Assembly: GCF_000225525.1 (NCBI RefSeq)
Contig: NZ_AGBF01000044.1
Coordinates: 1-43,485 of the forward strand
Origin: Streptomyces zinciresistens K42
GTDB lineage: Bacteria > Actinomycetota > Actinomycetes > Streptomycetales > Streptomycetaceae
Direction: 5' to 3'
Length of the DNA stretch: 43,485 bases
In this document: piece by piece, positions 1 through 7,970 of the stretch
How the letters are laid out: the number at the start of each line of letters is the position of its first letter
Numbering within the stretch: the stretch's first letter is position 1
Notes under the pieces: generated by a model
The model's input: the letters and a program-made list of their open reading frames with translations, nothing else
What the model was told of the DNA's origin: nothing
Database searches by the model: none
Position numbers and translations under genes: made by a program

Positions 1-197
1 AGACACCCCACCGTTCTACCCCAAGACCCCCGACCCTCCCGCCTCTCGAGCCGGGGGCCCACGAGATCACAACTCCACACACGCCCTAGAGCCGTGGAGG
101 CGACGTGGGTCTGGGTGCCGGTCAGGTGGGCCTGCACGGCGCTCGGGTGCGTGGGGTGGGTGTCGAGGCGGACATGGGCGTCGATGGCGGGAGTCAT
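1..197 (-). CDS. Partial small ORF at the left edge, unknown function
   Basis: An ATG at 195-197 opens a frame that runs leftward off the window with no stop. The first 37 residues (beginning MTPAIDAHVRLDTHPTHPSA) have coding-like composition. After about position 90 the translation turns into low-quality Arg/Gly-rich sequence. The frame may therefore be a real gene start joined to unrelated DNA, possibly near an element end. There is no clear Shine-Dalgarno. It lies just past the hairpin that follows the DnaB-like gene. I do not recognise a function. Confidence 0.3.
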   Translation of the reverse strand, partial: MTPAIDAHVRLDTHPTHPSAVQAHLTGTQTHVASTALGRVWSCDLVGPRLERREGRGSWGRTVGC

Positions 198-220
198 GTG
201 GGGGTCTCATCTGTTCTGCC

Positions 221-248
221 GGTGGCCGGGCCTTCGGGTCCGGCCACC
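221..248 (-). terminator. Hairpin after the leftward operon
   Basis: Arms of 12 bases at 221-232 and 237-248 pair at 11 of 12 positions with one G-U pair, around a TTCG loop. It lies 16 bases past the stop of the DnaB-like gene. There is no T-run, which is common for actinomycete terminators. It probably ends or attenuates the 13.4-0.26 kb transcript. Confidence 0.4.
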
Positions 249-263
249 GGCGTACTCGGGGGG

Positions 264-1388
264 TTATCGGGTTGCTCGTGTGGATCGGGCGGCGTGGGCG
301 GCCGTGGTGGTCGGCGGGCCGGCGCGGATAGCAGGCGCCGGTCGCCGCTGCTGTGGCGGGGTGCCTCCGGTGGCGTGCTGCCAGCGGGTGCGGACGGCGG
401 CGATGTCGGCGAGGGCGCGGCGGGCGCCGACGACGAGCTGGAAAGGGGTGTTCGCCGGGTCGCCGGCGTACGCCTCGATGCGTCGTCCGGTGTGTTCGGC
501 TGTGGCCAGGAGGGAGCGTTGCAGGGCGCGTTCGGCCCAGTGCTCGACGGATCCGGCCGGTTCGGCCAGCATGCGCAGGACTTCGCCTGGTTCACGGCCG
601 TTGTCCAGCAGGCCGCGCTGCTGGGCTTCCCACAGGACGGTGACGGGGTCGATGGGCTCGTTGCGGCGGGCGAGGGTGGTCAGGCACTGCCACAGGCCAG
701 CGTGCAGCGGCAGGGTGAGGTCGTCGGGGAACAGCCACCGGATGGCGTCGATGTCGGCGGGGCGGGCGGTGGCGGTGGCGAGGAGCAGTTGCTCCTCCTC
801 GGCCGCCTCGGTGTGGTCCGGGGCGAGATCGGGGGACGGTGCCGGGGTGCGGGGGAGGACGCCGGAGCGCGGGGGAAAGCGGTTTGCGATGTCGTCCACG
901 ACCGCGGCGAGTGCGTCGGCCTCGGCGAGCACTGTTTGGGCGGGGAGCGGGAGGCTGGCGTCGTGGACGGTGTGGATGAGGTGTTCGGCTGCCGTCAGCA
1001 GGCGGCGGCGGGCGTGCTCGGCCTCGACCATGCGGGCGTAGGCGGGGGCGTGGCTGGGCCAGGGGCAGACCTGGACGAGTGTGTGCAGGTAGGGGGCGTT
1101 CAGCCCGCGCGCCTGCTCTCGGCTGGTGGTGAGCACGCGGTCGAGCCACGTGGTGTTCTTCGCGTGGTCGGCGGGGTCGGGGCGCGGCAGGGTGCTGATT
1201 GCGGTGTACAGGGCGGCGTGCGCGGCGGTGGAGAACGAGTCGGCGGCGATGCCGCTCACGTCGTCCAAGCGGTGCGGGTCGAGGAGGAGGGCCCCCAGGA
1301 GTGCCTGCTCGACGTAGAACACCGGCTGGGGCGGTGGGACGGCGCCGAGGTCGTCTTCGTCGGGTTCGGGAGTGGGGGTGTGGGGCAT
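264..1388 (-). CDS. Tandem DnaB N-terminal-domain protein without helicase domain
   Basis: 374 residues. Two copies of a DnaB-N-like helical domain are visible: about residues 22-150 (starting VEQALLGALLLDP) and about 205-320 (including a LHAGLWQCLTTLARRNEPID stretch). In replicative helicases this domain binds primase and packs the hexamer collar. There is no RecA fold and no Walker A or B motif, so it cannot be a helicase. The C-terminus is a Pro/Ala/Arg-rich tail. The ATG at 1386-1388 overlaps the methyltransferase stop (TGATG), so the two are translationally coupled. It may load, block or recruit the host or element helicase. That role is inference; the domain call is fairly secure. Confidence 0.75.
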   Translation of the reverse strand: MPHTPTPEPDEDDLGAVPPPQPVFYVEQALLGALLLDPHRLDDVSGIAADSFSTAAHAALYTAISTLPRPDPADHAKNTTWLDRVLTTSREQARGLNAPYLHTLVQVCPWPSHAPAYARMVEAEHARRRLLTAAEHLIHTVHDASLPLPAQTVLAEADALAAVVDDIANRFPPRSGVLPRTPAPSPDLAPDHTEAAEEEQLLLATATARPADIDAIRWLFPDDLTLPLHAGLWQCLTTLARRNEPIDPVTVLWEAQQRGLLDNGREPGEVLRMLAEPAGSVEHWAERALQRSLLATAEHTGRRIEAYAGDPANTPFQLVVGARRALADIAAVRTRWQHATGGTPPQQRRPAPAIRAGPPTTTAAHAARSTRATR

Positions 1389-2659
1389 CAGGCGGCGAGG
1401 GTGAAGTCGTCGGGGTCGAGGGTGACGCCGAGGTGCGGGGCGAGGAGGTGGCCGGCGAGCAGTGGGGGAACGGCGTTGCCGATCTGGGAGAACTGCTGGC
1501 CCTTGTTGCCGGCCCAGGGGTAGTCGGCCGGGAAGGTCTGCAGGAGGCCGGCCTCGCGGGCGGTGATCCGGATCGGCTCGGGAACAGTCGACGCGGAGGC
1601 GTCCTCGGTCGGCGGCGAGGCGGGCTCGGCGACCCAGGTGCACTCGTTCGCGCGGTGTCCGAAGAACAGGGTGCCGGCCGGCTCGGACAGGGGCCGGACG
1701 GTGGCGTTGGCCTGGTTGTTGCTGCGCAGGGACCAGGACCAGCGGTGGGCTTCGGCAGTGAAGGTCGGTGCCGGAGCGTCGGCGGCACGGTTCTCGCGGG
1801 TGCCGTGCCGGGCCGCCCACCCCGCGCCTTCGCGCCGGGACTGCAGGACCACCCCGGCCGGCCGGGGCATCCAGGTGCCGCGCTCGCGAGCGTCGGAGAG
1901 CGTCTTGCGGGAGCCCGACGGGAACGGCTCGGGCCCTCCGCCGGGCCCGCCGCCCGCGCAGACGGTGGGGACGGGGCGGTCGGTAGCTCCCCAGCCCAAG
2001 GCTTCGGCCATGCTGACCCAGCGGGCACGGCCCGGACCGAACAGCGAATCCGGTTCGGCGAGTTGGGCGTGCGTAGGTGTGGGCGGCTGTGCCGGCCGGA
2101 CACGGGAGGCGAGGAGGATCGCCCGCTTCCTGGTCTGGGGAATCCCGAAGTCGGCGGCGTTGAGGATCCCGTACCAGACGGAGAACCCCCACCCACGCAG
2201 GACGGCGGCGTACTGCTTCCACAGGGGCAGGACGTCCGGGACTTCCTCCATGGCGACCCAGTCCGGCTCGCCCGCCGCGTTCAGGGCGTAGAGGTAGCGC
2301 ATGGGCTCGGCGGCGAGCAGGGAGCGCTCGTCGCGGCAGGCGGCCAACAGGCGTTCGCGGGTGTCGCGGCCGATGGCCAGATCGGCGACCGCCGCGTGCA
2401 CCAGCGGCTGGTCGAGCAGCCCGAGGCGCTTGCCGGCCATGCTCCACGCCTGGCACGGCGGCGAGGCGATCACCCCGCGGGTACGGCCGACGAACGGCCA
2501 GACCGGATACCTCGCCACATCGCACCGGATGGTCAACTGCCCAGCAGCCGCACGGGTGTTGCACGCCCACTGGTCCCATTCCAGCCCGACGTCGCGCACG
2601 CCGAGGACCTGCAGGGCCCTGCTCCACCCGCCCGGCCCCGCGAAGAGGTCGAGGATCAC
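1388..2659 (-). CDS. DNA (cytosine-5) methyltransferase
   Basis: 423 residues, in the size range of a stand-alone Dcm-type enzyme. It should transfer methyl from S-adenosylmethionine to C5 of cytosine at a specific site. Visible motifs in order: motif I DLFAGPGGWS (4-13), motif IV SPPCQAWS with the catalytic Cys69, a motif VI-like MEEVPDV (137-143; Glu-Glu-Val rather than the common Glu-Asn-Val), motif VIII QTRKRAILLAS (175-185), and motif X QIGNAVPPLLA (from about 392). The target-recognition region is roughly 230-350. GTG start at 2657-2659 in a GTGA overlap with the PAPS-reductase-like gene. No restriction endonuclease lies next to it, so it is an orphan modification enzyme or part of a larger modification set. 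Confidence 0.9.
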   Translation of the reverse strand: MILDLFAGPGGWSRALQVLGVRDVGLEWDQWACNTRAAAGQLTIRCDVARYPVWPFVGRTRGVIASPPCQAWSMAGKRLGLLDQPLVHAAVADLAIGRDTRERLLAACRDERSLLAAEPMRYLYALNAAGEPDWVAMEEVPDVLPLWKQYAAVLRGWGFSVWYGILNAADFGIPQTRKRAILLASRVRPAQPPTPTHAQLAEPDSLFGPGRARWVSMAEALGWGATDRPVPTVCAGGGPGGGPEPFPSGSRKTLSDARERGTWMPRPAGVVLQSRREGAGWAARHGTRENRAADAPAPTFTAEAHRWSWSLRSNNQANATVRPLSEPAGTLFFGHRANECTWVAEPASPPTEDASASTVPEPIRITAREAGLLQTFPADYPWAGNKGQQFSQIGNAVPPLLAGHLLAPHLGVTLDPDDFTLAA

Positions 2660-3579
2660 GTGGCCAGCCCGAAACCGTCCTGCGTCAGCGCCTCGGCATC
2701 ACCGCGGCACGCCCAGGGCGAGCAGCCGTCCTCGACACCGCTCTCCAGGACCTCGGCCTCTTCCACGCTGAGCTGCAGGGCAGCCCGCTCGGCGGCGGTG
2801 ACGTGGTCGATCGGCGCCTGGCTCAGCGGCACGCGCGAGCGGTGCAGGAACGCCTCGCCGAGCAATCGGCTGCCCGACGCATTGGCGCGAGCATTGCCCT
2901 GCCGGATGGCCGCGTCGAATTCGACAACGTCCGCCCACTCGGACGGGGAGGTATCTCGAATATGCCGCCACTGCGCATTGCCGTGGAACGGGCACCCCAG
3001 GCAGCTCGACTTCGGCGTATCAGCGAGCCCAAACGACGTCAGATAGCGCACGCAGTCGGACCTGCTCCACGACATGTCCAGTAGCGGGTGCCGGTTGCGC
3101 ATGTACTTGACATCCGCGTCCTTCGCGCGATGGAATTCGTCCGTGGATATGCCGACCCACTGCTCGGCGAAAACTCCCTTCGGTATGCGGCTCGGGTAGG
3201 GGTAGCCGAGCAGTTCGCGCACCTTCTGCTTTATCGGCTTCACCTTATATTCGCCGGTACACTGCCGCCGCGTCATCCCAGGTCGCCCGTCCTGATTTAG
3301 GATATGCAGCGGCATGGAGGCAAACCGGTGATCGGGATTTAGGGCATCGCTGCGGATATTTCCGGCCGACACGCGAAGTATCGGTATGTCCGCAGGGGCG
3401 GCTACCTCCCTTTCCAGTCGGTCAAGGTGGGCATAAACCGCTCGGGGCTCCCATCCGGTGTCGGCGAATATTGCGTAGTCGACCTTGGGGAGGACACCTT
3501 CGGCTGACAGGGCAAGGAGGGTGCTGGATTGGACTCCCGCGCCGAGGGAAAGGGCGCGGAACTGGGGCTGATCTGAAAT
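2656..3579 (-). CDS. PAPS reductase / DndC-like ATP-pyrophosphatase-fold protein, apparent ATT start
   Basis: 307 residues. Near the N-terminus is the PP-loop signature SLGAGVQSSTLL (about 11-22). It is followed by FADTGWEPRAVY and, in the C-terminal half, a Cys pair in SSCLGCPFHG that could bind metal. The family activates substrates by adenylation; members include PAPS reductase, DndC of phosphorothioate DNA modification, and many phage proteins. No ATG, GTG or TTG lies in frame between the PP-loop and the unrelated upstream sequence. The best start is ATT at 3577-3579, with AGGA seven bases before it. The long 5' extension of this frame overlaps the next gene and looks non-coding. It is coupled to the C5-methyltransferase by a GTGA overlap, which suggests a role in DNA modification (inference). 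Confidence 0.75.
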   Translation of the reverse strand: MSDQPQFRALSLGAGVQSSTLLALSAEGVLPKVDYAIFADTGWEPRAVYAHLDRLEREVAAPADIPILRVSAGNIRSDALNPDHRFASMPLHILNQDGRPGMTRRQCTGEYKVKPIKQKVRELLGYPYPSRIPKGVFAEQWVGISTDEFHRAKDADVKYMRNRHPLLDMSWSRSDCVRYLTSFGLADTPKSSCLGCPFHGNAQWRHIRDTSPSEWADVVEFDAAIRQGNARANASGSRLLGEAFLHRSRVPLSQAPIDHVTAAERAALQLSVEEAEVLESGVEDGCSPWACRGDAEALTQDGFGLAT

Positions 3580-3718
3580 GGGCTTGTCCTGGGGTAGAGG
3601 GAGGTGCGGCGTGCGCTGTGGTCCTGTCGACCGCTTAGTGGCGCGGACGGGAGTGGGCGCGCAGCGTCGTGGGCATCTCCAGACGTGTGGTCCCGCGCTC
3701 GTCCGGCTCGGGGTGCTG

Positions 3719-4246
3719 TCAGGTCCGGCGCCGGGCTGCGGGGGACGGCGGCGTCGCGTTGCACAGGGTTGGACTGCGGTGCAGGAACTCCGGGCGCGTC
3801 GTGAAGGAAGCGAGACGGCGGGACAACTGCTGGGCAACGGCGCGATAGGTGGTGGCGGCGCGTTGCAGTTCGCGCTCAGCGCGACCAAGTTGATCGGCGC
3901 TCGTTGCGGGCGTGGGGTCGGCGTCCTCGTCGAGGTAGATCTCGGTGCGGTGATGAATGGCGAGGTTGCACAGGGTGGCGGCCAGCGAGATCTGCGCGCA
4001 GGCCCCCGCAAGGTGGGCCAGGGATTCGGCGCCGCCCTCCGTCGTCGGATACCGGCTGACCGACAGGTCGTGGACCTGCCGGGTGCACTGCGCGGCCAGC
4101 TCGTGCACCCGCAGACTGAGGGGAGCGATCTCGCGGACCGGCTTGGCGATCTCGCCCTCCCGGATACGTCTCGCCTCGGCGGACAGCTCCCTCAGAGTGC
4201 GGGAAACCTCGCCGAGTAGACGGGTGTGCTCGGTCAAGTCGACCAT
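3719..4246 (-). CDS. Hypothetical helical protein
   Basis: 175 residues from the ATG at 4244-4246 (MVDLTEHTRLLGEVSRTLRE). It begins nine bases after the stop of the XF1762-family gene, with a GGAG about 11 bases upstream. A longer frame to 4327 exists but overlaps that gene by 73 bases. The sequence is mostly amphipathic helix with a charged loop (YLDEDADPTPATSADQLGRA) and a basic, Pro-rich C-terminus. No signal peptide or membrane segment. I recognise no family. Its place between a coupling ATPase and modification genes gives no clear role. Confidence 0.6.
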   Translation of the reverse strand: MVDLTEHTRLLGEVSRTLRELSAEARRIREGEIAKPVREIAPLSLRVHELAAQCTRQVHDLSVSRYPTTEGGAESLAHLAGACAQISLAATLCNLAIHHRTEIYLDEDADPTPATSADQLGRAERELQRAATTYRAVAQQLSRRLASFTTRPEFLHRSPTLCNATPPSPAARRRT

Positions 4247-4254
4247 GTGCGGGG

Positions 4255-4770
4255 CTACTCCGGTCCGGTCAGTTGCGCTGCGGGAGCGTTGCAGGGGACG
4301 GTCGGCGTCGGGTCGGGGGCCTGCCACAGGAAGCGTGCGACGTGGTCATTGCCGTGGCCGGTCCGGGGACGGGAAACGGTGTGCCATCCGGCTCGTGGGG
4401 GACGGCGGGCGATCAGGTGCCAGCCCGCACCACGCAGGGAGGCGCCGCTCTCGCCTTCCTGCGTGAACGTGATCAGACGCCGGTATCCGAGAGCCTTCGC
4501 TGCGCGCCACGATGCCCCGTAGAGCAGCGAGTTCGCGTTGCGTGTGCCGTCGCTGGCCGTCCGGGTGACTTCCAAGGTGACGCCGTCGTCGAGATGGCGG
4601 GCTACGGGCCGGCCGACGATCGCGACCGCGCGGAGGACGCCGTCCTTGTCGGCGGCGCCGACGGAGAAGATCTGCCCGGCGGGCGGCGGGTGGTGACGGT
4701 GCCAGGTCCGTACGAACTCCTTCGCCTGGCGCGAGCGGACCGGCACCAGGTGCAGGAGAGTGCTGCTCAC
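4255..4770 (-). CDS. XF1762-family protein (GNAT/Mom-like fold)
   Basis: 171 residues. The N-terminal half carries the family pattern: REAxxF-like RQAKEFVRTWHRHHPPP, then FSVGAADKDG, AIVGRPVARHLDDG, LEVTRTASDGTRNANSLLYG and AAKALGYRRLITFT. This set is typical of XF1762-family proteins of phages and plasmids. Family members look GNAT-related and resemble the Mom group of DNA base modifiers, but no activity has been established to my knowledge. GTG start at 4768-4770 in a GTGA overlap with the coupling protein gene. The C-terminus is Pro/Ala-rich. Together with the methyltransferase and PAPS-reductase-like genes it could belong to a DNA-modification set (inference). Confidence 0.7.
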   Translation of the reverse strand: MSSTLLHLVPVRSRQAKEFVRTWHRHHPPPAGQIFSVGAADKDGVLRAVAIVGRPVARHLDDGVTLEVTRTASDGTRNANSLLYGASWRAAKALGYRRLITFTQEGESGASLRGAGWHLIARRPPRAGWHTVSRPRTGHGNDHVARFLWQAPDPTPTVPCNAPAAQLTGPE

Positions 4771-6554
4771 GCGGCTGTCCCGAAATCGGACTGCGTGGGC
4801 ATGTGCTTCGCTACCGCGCGGGCCGTGATCGCCTGCGACGCGCGGTCGGACGCGGCGGACAGTTCCCTCGCCCCGGGCTCCCGGTACCACGGCCGTAGAT
4901 CGAGCATGGCGGCGCGCATGCCGGTGGCGAAGCAGAGAGCGGTGCCCTTGGGCAGGGCGCGGATCGCGTCGGCGGGCAGGATCCGCTCCTGCCGCATCGA
5001 GACCGACGTGCTCTTGCCGGATTCCGAGTGCGAGGTGGACGTGGTCTGCACGTCGTGGTCGCCGATCAGGCGGGAGAGCTTGTCGGCGAAGTCCGGGTCG
5101 TCGATGCCGGAGCCGATGACCTTGACGGTCGAGGCGGACCACATGGCGTCCATGCCCGCGTCCCCCCAGACTTTCTGGCCCTGGCGGTAGGACTGCAGGA
5201 TCGTGATGGGGATGATTCCGCGGCTGCCGAGGTGGGAGTACAGGTCGGGCAGGTCGCTGATCTTGCACACGTTGGCGGCCTCGTCCAGGATCGCCAGCAT
5301 GGGCGGGTCCAGGCGCCCGCCGGCGCGTTCGGCCTGAGCGGTCGCGGCCCGCATCACCGAGTCCGCGCACGCGGCGATCAGCGCCGAGGCGCCGCCTCCG
5401 CCGTCCTTGCTCAGCAGGAAGAGGGTGTCGGTGGAGGTGACGAACTGCTCCGGCCGGAACTCCGGGATGTCCTTCTGCGGCGTCACCCAGGCGGCGATCT
5501 CCGCGTTCAGGAGGGCTGCGGCGTACTGGCGGGCGGTCTCGTAGATGCCGTCGCGGGTCTCGGGCGGGCCCTCCACGGTGCCCTTGAGCTGGGCGGCGAC
5601 GGCGGTGAAGCCGTGGTCGCGCAGGATGTCCAGCGGGGTGCGGTCGGCGGGGAAGGCGAGCCAGGCCATGATGTCGGTGATCGGGCGCTCGTCGAGCGCT
5701 GCGGCCAGCAGGAGCTGGGAGAGGATGTTGCTGCCGGCCTTGGACCAGAAGTCGCCCTGCTGGGAGGCGTCCACGGACGCGGCGAGGAAGTGGCCGGCGA
5801 GCCGGTTCGCGCCGTCCAGGGTCTTCGCGGAGGCGAGGGGGTTCCACCACATCTCGCGGGCGGCGTGCGCGATCTGCTGCGGGTCCATGGTCCACACCGC
5901 CCCGGCCTGGGCTCGCGCTTCGTAGGCGGTGGTGAAGGCATCGCCGGCGGCCTTGTTCGACGTCAGCAGGACTGGGCCGGGTGCGTTGAGCATGGAGGGG
6001 ATCGCGAGGGAGGTGGTCTTGCCCGAGCGGGGTGCCATGATCGCGACGGCGACGTCCTCGAACCCCATCCGGACCTCGTGCCGGGTGCCCTGCAGGTTGC
6101 CCAGGAGGATGCCGGTGTCCTTGGCCTGGATGTGCTTGGCGTTCTTCAGGCTCGGTCGCAGGGAGCGGGCCTTGTCGGTGATGGCTCTGGACATCAGGGG
6201 CTCGATGTCCCGGGCCTTGGCCATGTCGGTGATCTTCTTCCGGCCGCCGGCCGAGCTCTTGTGCCGGGCCCACAGGAGGCCGACCACGGCAGTGAGGGCC
6301 AGGAACAGGACGACGGGCACGATGCGGGCGCCGACCAGCAGGGACGTTTCTCCCATGGTGGGCCAGACCTGCTCGGGGTGGAGCAGGGCGGCCGTGGGCT
6401 GGTAGGGCGCCCAGGCGGCCCCCGTGAGGGTGGCGGTGAGGTTGCCGCACAGCCAGGCGAGGTGGGCGAGTGGGATGGCGAGGGCCGCCAGGCCGAGCAG
6501 GAGGCGCAGGGCGAGGTCGTACCCGTCGGTGTTGCTGGTGGAGGAGGGTGGCAA
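4767..6554 (-). CDS. VirD4/TraG-type type IV secretion coupling ATPase
   Basis: 595 residues from TTG at 6552-6554, with GGAAG ten bases upstream. Longer starts run deep into the DUF317 gene and give Arg-rich shadow sequence. Two membrane segments lie in the first 100 residues (LALRLLLGLAALAIPLAHLAW and ARIVPVVLFLALTAVVGLLW). Walker A is AIMAPRSGKTTS (171-182). A WNPL motif follows near 237-240, and Walker B is AILDEAANV (421-429), followed by SRGIIPITILQSYRQGQ. This pattern is that of the inner-membrane coupling ATPase that feeds the DNA-relaxase complex into the secretion channel. The rest of the channel is at 27.8-35.4 kb. Confidence 0.9.
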   Translation of the reverse strand: MPPSSTSNTDGYDLALRLLLGLAALAIPLAHLAWLCGNLTATLTGAAWAPYQPTAALLHPEQVWPTMGETSLLVGARIVPVVLFLALTAVVGLLWARHKSSAGGRKKITDMAKARDIEPLMSRAITDKARSLRPSLKNAKHIQAKDTGILLGNLQGTRHEVRMGFEDVAVAIMAPRSGKTTSLAIPSMLNAPGPVLLTSNKAAGDAFTTAYEARAQAGAVWTMDPQQIAHAAREMWWNPLASAKTLDGANRLAGHFLAASVDASQQGDFWSKAGSNILSQLLLAAALDERPITDIMAWLAFPADRTPLDILRDHGFTAVAAQLKGTVEGPPETRDGIYETARQYAAALLNAEIAAWVTPQKDIPEFRPEQFVTSTDTLFLLSKDGGGGASALIAACADSVMRAATAQAERAGGRLDPPMLAILDEAANVCKISDLPDLYSHLGSRGIIPITILQSYRQGQKVWGDAGMDAMWSASTVKVIGSGIDDPDFADKLSRLIGDHDVQTTSTSHSESGKSTSVSMRQERILPADAIRALPKGTALCFATGMRAAMLDLRPWYREPGARELSAASDRASQAITARAVAKHMPTQSDFGTAA

Positions 6555-6586
6555 GGGCTGGGTGCTTCCGGGCGGGGGCGGGAGGG

Positions 6587-7372
6587 CTAGCGGCTGTGAC
6601 CGCGCTGCGGCGGCGAGTGCCGTGCGGGGATGGGGGCCGGCGGCGTGCCGACGGGCCGGGCGGCGAGGGAGCGGACGCGGTCCTCCAGCGCGGCGGCGAG
6701 GTAGACCGCGGGCACGTCGACGTACTTGCGGGTGACGATGTTGGGGTTGAGGGTCGGCAGCCTCTGCTCGCCGGCGGTGCGGTACACGGGTTCCGGGTCG
6801 GCGAGGGCGGCGGTGAACGCGGTGACGAGGTGGGGCGGGGTGTGGGCGCCGAAGCGCGCCTGCCACACCGGCGGGCGGTTCGGGGCGAGGGTGGCGGTGA
6901 CGAACCAGGAGCCCGGTTCTTCTGCGCTGCCCAGCCGCTGGACGTAGGCGGTGCCGTCGGACGAGACGAGGCCGTCGGCGCCGGCGGCAGAGGGATTCCA
7001 AGCGACGTGCCGGAGCGGTCCGAACGGGTCGTGGGACTCAGCTGCCGGCGGGGCTGGGTCGGTGAGGGCGTCGGTGAAAGCGGCGATGAGTTCGACGGGG
7101 GTGCGGGCGCCGAAGCTGGCGTACCAGGCGGGCCAGCCGGGCTCGGCGGTGTGGTGGAGGGTCCACCACTGGCCGTCGGGGTCCGGCTCCAGGCGCAGGA
7201 GGGCCTTCTGGTCGGGGCTGGAGAGCAGCACGCGCGGCATCAGCGGGTCATCGCCGTGGCTCCAGCCGCTGGCGCGGTGTAGGGGGACGGTGATCCAGGC
7301 GGGGTCGCCCCCGCCGGCGAGGTGGCGCGGGGTGATGAAATCGACCTCGACGGTGTCCGCGGTGGAGGACAT
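6587..7372 (-). CDS. DUF317 domain protein (copy 1 of 3)
   Basis: 261 residues, ATG at 7370-7372. DUF317 is a domain found mainly in streptomycete genomes and plasmids; its function is not known. Two domain copies are visible, each ending in a similar block: WYASFGARTPVELIAAFTDA and WQARFGAHTPPHLVTAFTAA. Before the first is the family's PRHLAGGGDPAWIT lead. The C-terminus is a low-complexity Pro/Arg tail. It starts two bases after the stop of the gene at 7375 and is followed by the coupling protein gene. The placement suggests a conjugation accessory role (inference). Confidence 0.8.
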   Translation of the reverse strand: MSSTADTVEVDFITPRHLAGGGDPAWITVPLHRASGWSHGDDPLMPRVLLSSPDQKALLRLEPDPDGQWWTLHHTAEPGWPAWYASFGARTPVELIAAFTDALTDPAPPAAESHDPFGPLRHVAWNPSAAGADGLVSSDGTAYVQRLGSAEEPGSWFVTATLAPNRPPVWQARFGAHTPPHLVTAFTAALADPEPVYRTAGEQRLPTLNPNIVTRKYVDVPAVYLAAALEDRVRSLAARPVGTPPAPIPARHSPPQRGHSR

Positions 7373-7374
7373 GG

Positions 7375-7953
7375 TCACCGCCTCGTCGCGCGGTAGCCGG
7401 CGTGCTGGGCCGTGAGAACCGGCAGGTGCGGGCGCTTGGGCTGGGGGCCGGCTCGGCGGGTGGCGGTGTGGATGTCGAGGATGGCGCGGCCGTGGCAGGC
7501 CCAGTCGTCCAGGTAGCTCCAGCACTCGGCGTGGTGCTCGTCCAGCGCGTCGTCGTACGCCTCGCTCCCCGGTCCGGTGCCTTCGGGGAGCTGGGCCGCG
7601 GTCTGGCGCCACTGCGCGTCCAGAGCGTCGAGGCGGTTCAGCGCCTGCTCCAGGATGGTCAGCTGTCCGGGCCAGCTCTTGCGCGTGAGGTGGGCGGGCA
7701 GGTACTGGAGCTGGAGGCGGGCGGTGGCCAGGAGTTGGCGGGCTCCGGCGCGGGTGGTGGTGAACGCCGCGGCGGTGTCGGAGTCGCGGACGGCGGCACG
7801 GCGGCCGTAGGCGTCATCGTCGAAGGGCCAGCCGTCCAGGTCGGTGTTGAACTCTGTATAGGCGTCCCACGAGGCCAGGATCCGGTCGCTGTTGTGCAGG
7901 TAGCGGTTGAGGCGCCGCAGCGAGGTGCGGCGGTGGTTCAGGGTGCGGGGGAT
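7375..7953 (-). CDS. Hypothetical protein, apparent ATC start
   Basis: 192 residues if translation begins at ATC (7951-7953). A near-ideal Shine-Dalgarno, GGAAGGA, sits seven bases before it. No ATG, GTG or TTG occurs in frame for the next 60 or so codons. The alternative is a CTG at 7972-7974 overlapping the previous stop, but that has no ribosome binding site. The protein is mostly helical with conserved-looking Trp and Tyr (WDAYTEFNTDLDGWPFDDDA, ECWSYLDDWACHGRAILDIH). No signal peptide or membrane segment, and no recognisable family. It lies between two DUF317 genes in a tightly packed operon. Confidence 0.6.
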   Translation of the reverse strand: MPRTLNHRRTSLRRLNRYLHNSDRILASWDAYTEFNTDLDGWPFDDDAYGRRAAVRDSDTAAAFTTTRAGARQLLATARLQLQYLPAHLTRKSWPGQLTILEQALNRLDALDAQWRQTAAQLPEGTGPGSEAYDDALDEHHAECWSYLDDWACHGRAILDIHTATRRAGPQPKRPHLPVLTAQHAGYRATRR

Positions 7954-7970
7954 GAGGCGGTCCTTCCGGT

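Noticed and set aside
2656..3579. A complete Dnd phosphorothioation system
   Set aside because: Only the DndC-like fold is present; no DndA, DndB, DndD or DndE partner is seen in the window.
3580..4011. N-terminal extension of the PAPS-reductase-like frame
   Set aside because: Low-complexity Pro/Arg/Thr sequence overlapping the 3719-4246 gene; the family begins just before the PP-loop.
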